DNA of 64,000 nucleotides from Solen grandis (taxonomy: Eukaryota; Mollusca; Bivalvia; Adapedonta; Solenidae), in contig CM037788.1 of assembly GCA_021229015.1 (NCBI GenBank), positions 54,147,278 to 54,211,277 of the forward strand. The letters run 5' to 3'. A program made the position numbers and the translations under genes. Positions 55,946 through 64,000 of the stretch are shown here, in pieces (position 1 is the first letter of the stretch; each line of letters starts with the position of its first letter). A model generated the notes under the pieces. The model saw nothing but the letters and a program-made list of their open reading frames with translations, was not told where the DNA came from and ran no database searches.

Positions 55946-56703
55946 ATATAAGGGATGTTCTGAGGAATATTAATGTCAGCATTGTTCGTATAACTGATTA
56001 ACTTTGTATTTTGTGTTTATAAACTTAGATGAATGCATTTAATTTCCAGTATTTTGGTAAACTTGAATGATTTCATTTATATAAATAAAAGATATAAATA
56101 AAAAATAAAGTGAGTTTATGAAGGAATAATTGCACAGTATTAATGTCACAGTAATGTTTGGAGTAAATTAATGTTTATAAGAGTCATTATGACATTGAAT
56201 AGCATATTTAATAGACAACTTATGAACAGACAGGGATTGTGTTACACCTGTCTGTGGTCATGGGGCCATTTGTTATATTTGTCAATAGCCATTGGGCTAG
56301 GATTGATAACACTGAGAGTAAATATTGCTTATATAAATGCTATTCAATGGTCATTGGGCCAACTTGGAAAGCATATTTTTTAATCTAGCTTTGTATCCAG
56401 AAGAGGTTTATTTTAATTTTTCTTTAATATATCTTTCGATTCTTTTTTCAGCTTCTTACTGTCTTGTTTAAAGAATGAATAAAGTACAAGATAGCTTGTT
56501 GGAATCTATATACTCTAAGGACAAGCAAATCTAGACAACAAGGAGAATAAGCATTAAACTGAAATAACTGCTCAAGTAATTTTTTCCTTGGGCTAGTTAG
56601 TGGTCAAGGTGGCCACCAAGCTGAAAATATTAAATCTTTGTCCATCCTATATACCGCAGCCACATATAACTGATTTCAATAAATACTTACGTAAGCAACC
56701 TAC

Positions 56704-57076
56704 CATTAAATTGGGATGTGTTGGTTGTAATGAATATGCAACCTTGCCCCCTTGCATAGCAAAACCAGTGTCCACATGAGAAGTGAATCCAGAGGGTCCG
56801 TAATTTTGGTCCTTATCTCCTCCCAAACTCAAACTGAAGTCTTTATTTGAGGCATCAAGAGTGTGTTGCGAGGTTTGGCCTTTATCTCCTCCCACTGAAG
56901 AACTCTGAGAACCATGGTCTCTAAAGTCATCAGGAGTATGTTCCAATGGCTGGCCCTTTCCTCCTCCCAATGGTGAACAACTCTGGGAACCATAGTTTCT
57001 AAAAGCAGCAGAAGTGGTTTGCAAGGACTGGCCTTCATCTCCTCCCTCAGTGGAACAATGATGAGAATGGTTGTCC
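56704..57076 (-). CDS. Exon with four ~25-residue GGDKGQ repeats, upstream exon of the RNF213-like gene
   Basis: The acceptor CAACCTCTTCAATAG ends at 57077; the donor is GTAGGT after 56704. 124 codons after one leading base, ending in phase 0. The following candidate exon (50287) also starts in phase 0. The product is hydrophilic with four repeats starting GGDEGQ, GGGKGQ, GGDKGQ and GGDKDQ at 23-26 residue spacing (for example DFRDHGSQSSSVGGDKGQ), then HVDTGFAMQGGKVAYSLQ and PTHPNLM. It looks like a disordered linker. Assignment to the same gene as 50287-48575 rests on strand, order and phase only. Confidence 0.55.
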
Positions 57077-57095
57077 CTATTGAAGAGGTTGAAAG

Positions 57096-57843
57096 AACAA
57101 GAGGGCCATGATGGCCCTATATTGCTCACCTGAGTACCACTGCTCTAAGGGAGCAATCTTGGTAGAGGTTTACCCATAGAAAACCTGTGCCAAAACATTT
57201 TAAAATCTGGTAAGAAGTTTTGGAGAAGAAGTCTTTTAAAGTTTTCTCTTTTCATATATTTAAAGATTTTTAAAGTTTTCATATATTTTTTTATTTCTGT
57301 TGCCATGGCAAGCAGAGTTCTACATGGATCAAGTTTATTTTAGCAACTTTTGTGAAGGTTCTCCAAAGGATCATCCCTGTCAAGTTTAATCAAATTTTGT
57401 CCAGTGGTTTCAGAGGAGATGTTGTTTTAAGTTTTCACTATATACATATATGGCAAATTAGCCCCGCCCCTGGTGGCCAGGTTTTTTATCGGATCAGAAT
57501 AATTTTTTCAATCTTGGTAGACGGTTACCAAAGGAACATCATTCTGTACTAAAACATTTTGAAATCTGGCCAGTAGTTTTGAAGGAGATGATTTTTAAAT
57601 TTTTCATTTTTTTTTTCCTTTCCATTGCCATGGCAACCAGAGTTCTACATGGATCAAGTTTATTTTAGCAACTTTGTGAAGGTTTTCCCAAGGATCATCC
57701 CTGCCAAGTTTAATCAAATTCTGTCTAGCAGTTTCAGAGAAGATGTTTAAAGCAAATTGCTGACGATGCACGACGGACGACGACGGACGCAGGGTGATCC
57801 TAATAGCTCAACTTGAGCACATTGTGCTCAGGTGAGCTAAAAA
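57096..57843 (-). repeat. Composite GTGAGC repeat with type-3 modules, abutting a splice acceptor
   Basis: Ends AACAAGAGGGCCATGATGGC and GAGCACATTGTGCTCAGGTG then AGCTAAAAA. The modules contain AACCAGAGTTCTACATGGAT and GGATCATCCCTG. Its left edge is only 19 bp from the acceptor of the 57076-56704 exon. Confidence 0.85.
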
Positions 57844-59390
57844 CTAAATGAAATTTAATACGGTAAATAGTCAATGACAAAATTCCTAACAGTTGTGTTA
57901 ATTCATCACTGTTGCAAGTGGCAGCTTTAAAATACATTAATGCAAACACGTAAAATTTTCAAAGATATTTAGGCCAATAAGTACAGATAAGCTCAGTTGT
58001 TCAAACAACTAAATGCTGCCTTCAATAGTTTTGGGGTTATGCTGGACCAATCACGCATTTTAAAATATAGAGCACCACTGAGTCAGGACAATATACGCCC
58101 GAAGGCAAATTCACATGAGAGTGTCATATTATGAAGTACTGTCTTTAATATGGGGAAGAATTTTGTTGTTATTGCAAATGCCATGAATGATGATCTTTCA
58201 GAAATGAGGGGAGAAAAATAATCACATTTATTATAATAAGTTTTGAGCTCAATAAGAACTCATTTTATATTGAGCAATAAAAGACAAATGAACTCATTGA
58301 TAATAAAGTGGATTGTTACCAAACTTTGACTTGCTGTGTTAGAACACATTATACACTTACAAGCAAATATGAACGCAATACATGCAGTTTTGGAAAGTAA
58401 TTATGCAGACACGGGTCATTTTATTTAAAATTTGCCTATGAAGGGGGCATAACCCTACAACAAATTAGTGGATTGTAACCAAAATCAACCTGACCTGAAT
58501 TTTTATGTTATGAATATGCTTGCATAGCCATAACAAATATGAATTCAATACATGAAGTATTTCAAAAGTTATTGTGTGGAAACCATTATGTCTATTACAG
58601 ACAGCACCATACCGTAATATGTCTGGTCATTCGATGGGCATATAAAAACTGGCAGGCCTTTTTCTGACCATTTTGGGAAAATTGCAATTTTGGAATTGGG
58701 AATTTTTTTATGCAAAATATTGACTATTTGGGAAAAATTCACTAAATAAGCTAGTTTTAATCATTTTTGTGAGTTAGGTTTCTTGCATTATTTTTATTAA
58801 GAAATAAAATTAATCAGCTTTAGACACACAAAAATTTAACTTAAAATTATATAACCTATTTTCAATTACCATTCTGTGTGCACTTAATAAAAAAGGAATG
58901 TTCCAATCATGTGTCATGACCGCATTCTCACTCATTTTGTGTGCAACTAGAATCGCCATCGCGATATCATCAGTTTACACGAAGGCAATGTCATTCAGTT
59001 CAGAGTCTCATGATTCGAAAAACATATTTCTTTGTTCAATGGCTTGTTGAATACTGTTAACAAACATTTCAAACATTTTTGTTGCAATGTTTAAGCAGAC
59101 CTTTTACCCAAAAGAATATTTTTGAGTGTTACCTGTCAGTAATGTAGTCGCAAACTTGAAAACTTTTTTACAGAATTCGGTTAGTGCCACATTAGATGTG
59201 TGTGTTGCTTTATGATGGTGTAAAAAGGGCAATTGTAATTGATAAACAAAAATTGCAAACGACTCACAATAGTATAAAATGACACATGACAATGCAAGAT
59301 GACACTTAACATTATTACGAACTAATGTTGCATTGAATAACTATCATTTTCTTGAAATATCGCATTAATTTTGGAGTGTCGTTTCAAATA
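57844..59390. other. AT-rich DNA, no gene recognised
   Basis: Contains a ~120-bp duplicated theme (AAATATGAACGCAATACATG at about 58366 and AAATATGAATTCAATACATG at about 58534). No conserved protein, splice-supported exon or RNA is seen on either strand. Confidence 0.5.
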
Positions 59391-59396
59391 GATGTA

Positions 59397-61012
59397 ACCA
59401 AGGAACAGAATGCAAAAAATCGCATAAAAATCAGACTTAAATTTTTTTAGTTACAAAGAGTGATTTCAAGCCAAGTGCCCCCTAGCAGCCAAATGAGAAA
59501 CAAAATTGATTAAAATTTTACTGTTAGGTACGTAGCAATGCAGCAAATGGTTCAATCAAGTATACAAGTCGCACTAGTCAAACATTCTATTTCTTATATA
59601 TCACAATTTGAAGCATAAAAACTGATTTACAATTTTTCTAAAAAGGGTCAAAACTTGGACTTCCGTAAAATGACCAAATCAATTCCGATCTTCAAAAACT
59701 GAACATCACTTGAAAGAGCTTTTCATGAACTAAAACTTTTGTTCATATACTCTCAACGAAACATTTTTAGTTTTGGAGCACTTTGGGGCCGAATAAAAAC
59801 ACAATTATCGTAATATGACCTTGACCTTTTCAATGTTTTTTATATTTTTTTAATTGTTAGGCCCTTTTAAACTTAACAAAGCATAACGTGTGAAAGTTTC
59901 ATGATGAATAAACAAAAAAATAAGGTCAGGAGCGACAAAAAACATGTTTTTAAAATTTTAATTTTTCCTAAATTTTAGTGAAGTTTGACCGTTTTTAGAG
60001 GACAAACCACAAATATCTTAAATTCGCCACCCCATATATTTTGTGTGTATATATTTTTCAAATCGTATACAGCAGGCGGAATTCTTCTATCTGATCTCTA
60101 ACAAAAATGGATAGGTTTTCTGTAGACCTACCCTCATTTGCACACTTTTTTTGCAAGGTTCGAACATTCAACCTTCCATAGCTCAAAAGCTTTCAGCCAC
60201 ACGGACCCTCGAATCCTATCATATATTATCAGGCTATCAACAGGGAACAGAATGCAAAAAAACTGCATTCGAATCGGACTTCAACTTTTTGAGTTATAAG
60301 CAAAAGAATGATTTCAAGACAAACGCCCCCTAGCGGCAAAATGAGAAAGAAAACTGATTAAAATTCTACCATTAGATTCCTAGCAATGCAGCAAATAGTT
60401 CAATCAAGTATACTAGTCGCACAAGTCAAACTTTTTATTCTTATATATCAGAATTTGAAGCAAAAAACCTGATTTACAATTATTCCAAAAAAGGATCAAA
60501 CTTTGGACTGCTGTATAATGACCAAATCAAGTCCGATCTTCAAAAACTAAATATCACTGGAAAGAGCTCTTTAAGAACTAAAACTTTTGTTCATATACTC
60601 TCAATGAAATATTTTTAGTTTTGGACCTATTTGTGGTCGAATAAAATCACAATAATCGTAATATGACCTTGACCTTTTCATATTTTTTTAAAACATTTTA
60701 ATTGTGTGGCCCTTTCAAACATAACAATACATAATGTGTGAAAATATCATGAAGAATGAGCAGAAAATAAAGTCAGGAGCGACAAAAATATGTTTTTGAA
60801 ATTTCAATTTTTCCTAAAATTTAGTGAAGTTTGACCGTTTCTAGAGGACAAACCAGGCATTTCCTAAATTCGCCACCCCATATATTTTGTGCGTATATGT
60901 CTTGCAAATCGTATGCAGCAAACAGAATTCTGATCTCTAACGAAAGTGGGTAGGTTTTTCATAGACCTACCCTCATTTGTCCACTTTTTTACAAGGTTCG
61001 AACATTCAACCT
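59397..61012. repeat. Tandem duplication of a ~0.8 kb unit
   Basis: Copies at about 59397-60180 and 60236-61012 (offset about 839 bp) share blocks such as AGGAACAGAATGC/GGGAACAGAATGC, GCAATGCAGCAAAT, TTTTGTTCATATACTCTCAA, CGTAATATGACCTTGACCTT and AGACCTACCCTCATTTG. They are moderately diverged. No protein or known repeat class is recognised. Confidence 0.78.
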
Positions 61013-61114
61013 CTCCTAGAACATTTTTTTTCCAGTACTCGATGATGAGATATCCATCATATTTGATTGGGCTAGGCTGGCTACAAAAATGGGTGGAATT
61101 GGAAAAATAATAAA

Positions 61115-62134
61115 AACAAGAGGGCCAAGATGGCCCTGTGTCGCTCACCTGAGTAAGATGGCTGTGTTAGGCATAATGACAAAAAATCTGGCATCTAAAA
61201 GTGTTTTTCTAACATTTGACTAAGTGACCTACATATTGATCCTACCTGAATTTGCACTCAACTGGGAATTCATGCAGTCATCATTCATGTTAAGTTTAAA
61301 AGGACAAAAATGTTGGCCTCTAGAGTGTTCACAAGGTTTTTCTTAGATTTGACCTGGTGACCTAGTTTTTGACCTCATGTGACTCATTTTCAAACTCATC
61401 CAATATATCAATTAGACAAACATCCTGACCAAATCTATTGAAGATTGGGCTAAAACTGTGGCCTCTAGAGAGTTCACAAGGTTTTTCTTAGATTTGACCT
61501 GGTGACCTAGTTTTTGACCCCATGTGACCCAATTTCGAACTCATCCGAGATATCATGTAGACAAACATCCTGATTAAGTTTGATGAAGATTGGGCCAAAT
61601 TTGTGGCCTCTAGAGTGTTCACAAGGTTTTTCTAAGATTTAACCTGGTGACCTAGTTTTTGACCCTACATGACCCAATTTCAAACTCATCCGAGATATCA
61701 TGTAGACAAACATCCTGACCAAGTTTCGTGAACATTGGGCCATAACTGTGGCCTGTATAGTGTTCACAAGGTTTTTCTAAGATTTAACCTGGTGACCTAG
61801 TTTTTGACCCCACATGACCCAATTTCGAACTCATCCGAGATATCATGTAGACAAACATCCTGACCAAGTTTCATGAGGATTGGGCCAAAACTGTGGCCTC
61901 TAGAGTGTTCACAAGGTTTTTCTAAGATTTGACCTGGTGACCTAGTTTTTGACCCCACATGACCCAATTTCGAACTCATCTGAGATATCATGTAGACAAA
62001 CATCCTGACTAAGTTTCATGAAGATTGGGCCAAAACTGTGGCCTCTAGAGTGTTCACAAGCAATTGTTGACGACGGACGACGCACAAAAGGCGATCACAA
62101 AAGCTCACCCGAGCACAAGTGCTCAGGTGAGCTA
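61115..62134 (-). repeat. Composite GTGAGC repeat with type-1 modules, both ends
   Basis: AACAAGAGGGCCAAGATGGC at the left; GAGCACAAGTGCTCAGGTGA then GCTAATAA at the right. About six ~155-bp modules. It is close to the nested element 44851-46436, the first ~240 bp being almost identical. Confidence 0.88.
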
Positions 62135-62213
62135 ATAAAAAAACAAAAAACAAATCAACAGAAGAAGAACAATAGGTTTTCGCCCTGCAGAGGCGAAAAC
62201 CTAATTAAATATA

Positions 62214-63161
62214 CAGTAAACTTTGCAAGCGGACCACCTCGGAAATCGGGGCACCTCGCTTCCCGGGACATTATTTTTCAGAACCATTTTTTTCTTCTTT
62301 ATTCTAATGTCCCACAACCTCGGAATACGGGGCACCTAGCTATCCGGTATGCAGGACAGTTTTTTCAGAACCAATTAACGAATTCACACCTTTTTTAATC
62401 CTCGCTAAGTGGGACATCACATAGTGGTCCAATTACACAAGTGTCACTGATCAGTTCACACGTCTGCAAACACAGCCAAGAGATTGCGATTGTTTACACA
62501 CTTAATAACTTTCAATTACGACATTGTAGATTCACTTACGGTTACCGTAAAGAATTAGATAATTAAGGCAATTTGTTTATGATGTTTAAAAACTGATCAA
62601 ATTCTTCGGCTTTTTCTTTAATCAATTGACGGTAAGTTTTTTGATGTTATTGCTTTGAGAGACAAGCCTCCTGTATAAATTGTTCTCTAGATACCACTGT
62701 AATCAAATGACGATGGGTAGTCAAAGAAAACCGGCTAAAGAACTCTCTCTTGCAGAAAAGGTCTCTCTTATGAAAGAGAGTTCTGGTCAATCTCAACGTT
62801 TTTTAGCTGATAAATATGGAATTGGCAAATCTCAGGTTGGAAGAATCTTGAAACGGAAGGCTGAACTGCTAGATGGATATGAACATTTTTGAAATAAAAT
62901 AATAAATAATAATTAAGTGTTGAGTGTCATTTATATTGTTTTATCTGTTTCAAAATAATAACTTAATACTGTGTTAACATATAATGCAAATTTACATTTA
63001 ACAGTGTAACTTAACAAAAAAATGTTAATAAAAAGTACAGTATAGTGCGTGCACATATACATTTCATATCTATACTGTGGAAATTCACTAAAAGGACCAC
63101 CTCACTAAGTGGGACAGTTTGAAAAAGACCCAAAGGTGGCCCGCTTAGCGAGATTTTACTG
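62214..63161 (+). mobile_element. 948 bp Tigger/pogo-like element with both inverted termini
   Basis: The left end CAGTAAACTTTGCAAGCGGA (62214) and the right end, read inward as CAGTAAAATCTCGCTAAGCG, are imperfect inverted repeats continuing into GG(A/G)CCACCT. TA dinucleotides flank both ends (62212-62213 and 63162-63163), the target of pogo/Tc1/mariner elements. Subterminal motifs CGGGGCACCT and CTAAGTGGGACA recur. The element encodes one short intact ORF (62680-62892) and lacks the DDE catalytic domain. Confidence 0.85.
62680..62892 (+). CDS. CENP-B/Psq-type helix-turn-helix ORF (stand-alone transposase N-terminus)
   Basis: A 70-residue intact ORF ending in TGA; the start could also be the Met at 62707 (MTMGSQ...). 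After RKPAKELSLAEKVSLMKES comes SQRFLADKYGIGKSQVGRIL and KRKAE, matching the N-terminal Psq/CENP-B helix-turn-helix of Tigger/pogo transposases, which binds the element's own termini. Normal Tigger proteins add a second HTH and a DDE domain; here the frame stops after 70 residues. If expressed it could bind element ends without cutting, but expression is unknown. Confidence 0.8.
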   Translation: MFSRYHCNQMTMGSQRKPAKELSLAEKVSLMKESSGQSQRFLADKYGIGKSQVGRILKRKAELLDGYEHF

Positions 63162-63708
63162 TAATTTAAAGTTTTCAAAAGTGAAAGAAAATCAGTGAAT
63201 AGTAATGACATTTTGAATAACAAGTCATTTTTCACTACTGTTGAAATAGGTGTGCATCTATGCTGTAAAATATTAAAGAAACTATGCAAATTATCAAAAT
63301 ATGTCTTTATAGCTTATTTCACAAAATAAATGCATTACTATTAACCATATCCAAAACTAGATGCCCAAGGGCAACATGACGAGCCCACCAAAGGATACCA
63401 TATTGAACAGAATACCTACAATAGGCATTGTAGAAGTTGTTGTTGTTTTCAAATTTAATGAGGTTTCATCTGTGCAGATTACAGCATTATGTATATAATC
63501 CTAGGTGTGAACTGCAGTTTCTCAAGTCAAATTTACAAAAGGTACATTATGTATGTAGTGGGTACGTCATAATAAAATGGTAAATCACTGCCAGGGAAAA
63601 TGACATGACTAATTCAGCCAAAGATACGCCTAAGGAGATTGATTTTATTCACTTAAGGTAGGTATAAAATTCACTTAAGGTGGGTATAAATCAGGATGTA
63701 GAGTTTAC
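63162..63708. other. AT-rich DNA, no gene recognised
   Basis: A short repeated phrase TTCACTTAAGGT(A/G)GGTATAAA occurs twice at about 63650-63690, just before a MITE-A remnant. Nothing else is recognised. Confidence 0.5.
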
Positions 63709-63930
63709 TTAACCCTTTACCTCATACATATGCTTTTTGACGCCCCTAATATGTACCTCATAAAGCCTTATCTGCAAAATGCAACAGTTAAACCTTACTA
63801 GATTTAATGGTAAAAACCTCATTTCCAAATGACTGAGGAGCAGCAAACAGCATATAACTTGATAAGCCTGCGAGTTACTCACATGCTGATCTTGTTTTAT
63901 GCTGTTCGCATAGGTTTTTATGGTGTTCTG
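63709..63930. repeat. MITE-A remnant, right end lost
   Basis: It starts TTAACCCTTTACCTCATACA and keeps the core GATAAGCCTGCGAGTTACTC and TTTTATGCTGTTCGCATAGG. The right-terminal TATGAGGG..TTAA is replaced by a SINE head. Confidence 0.75.
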
Positions 63931-63936
63931 TATGAT

Positions 63937-63995
63937 CAAACCTTGACCTCCCAATCCCGAAGTGAATGCCTTAACCACTAGGCCCTGGGAGTGGT
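63937..63995 (-). repeat. tRNA-derived SINE head at window edge
   Basis: On -, CCCAGGGCCTAGTGGTTAAG (A box) and GGAGGTCAAGGTTTGATCA (weak B box). It is diverged from a functional tRNA and truncated by the neighbouring MITE remnant. Confidence 0.6.
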
Positions 63996-64000
63996 TATGT

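Larger units (their letters stand above)
50288..56703. other. Presumed intron between the two RNF213-like exons, filled with repeats
   Basis: It holds composite repeats at 50491-50992, 50993-51699, 52081-53294 and 54789-55945, a modular array with a TA microsatellite (53420-54090), a second repeat type (54100-54788) and a minus-strand SINE (55375-55545). About 55950-56640 is AT-rich with a small inverted pair (ATTGAATAGCAT at 56194, ATGCTATTCAAT at 56338). No exon was recognised. Confidence 0.55.

Noticed and set aside
56171..56383. 70-codon + frame with hydrophobic segments
   Set aside because: No homology or splice support; it lies between a small inverted pair in AT-rich DNA within the presumed intron.

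Overview
The window is eukaryotic nuclear DNA: AT-rich, with spliced genes, long introns and dense interspersed repeats. The repeats point to a bivalve mollusc, probably a heterodont clam. They include tRNA-headed SINEs, TTAA-flanked MITEs, and elements that open with AACAAGAGGGCC and close with a palindromic GAGCAC..GTGCTC end followed by GTGAGCTAAAA. The species assignment rests on recalled repeat families, not on a search.

Three host loci are supported. (1) The 3' half of DHX38/PRP16, a spliceosomal DEAH helicase, lies on the + strand in six exons from 2191 to 29825 that join in frame into 253 C-terminal residues. Its first intron in the window is 18.7 kb. (2) The last four exons of a TTLL9-type tubulin polyglutamylase lie on the - strand (38035 down to 35507) and give 149 C-terminal residues. 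DHX38 and TTLL9 are tail to tail. (3) Two phase-compatible exons on the - strand (57076-56704 and 50287-48575) encode a low-complexity repeat segment, a carbohydrate-binding-like fold and a helical region. They resemble the N-terminal half of RNF213-like proteins, and the long exon carries a frameshift. The upstream exons of TTLL9 are not visible. A 100-N assembly gap at 41008-41107 separates TTLL9 from this third locus.

The big DHX38 intron (2340-21058) is a nest of transposable elements. Two direct copies of a ~0.77 kb repeat (about 4494-9709 and 16990-18630, lengths including insertions) flank a 7.28 kb segment with inverted termini (9710-16989). Copy A is interrupted by a degenerate non-LTR retrotransposon with a restriction-like endonuclease (4813-8580, - strand), fused head to tail to a 5'-truncated sister copy (8581-9264). 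Copy B is interrupted, in its TA microsatellite, by an 860 bp inverted-repeat element (17627-18486). The 7.28 kb segment holds a long palindrome (10105-14180) whose arms contain mirrored 21/63-bp and 42-bp minisatellites. A hAT-like element sits in the left arm.

From 22 kb onward the DNA is mostly composite repeats with interchangeable ~150-170 bp tandem modules, SINEs and MITEs. Two degraded DNA transposons keep an N-terminal DNA-binding region but no catalytic domain: a hAT/ZNF862-like TTF zinc finger (41462-41904, -) and a Tigger/pogo CENP-B-type helix-turn-helix ORF inside an apparently complete inverted-repeat element (62214-63161). No operons, CRISPR arrays, functional tRNAs, rRNAs or viral genes were recognised.
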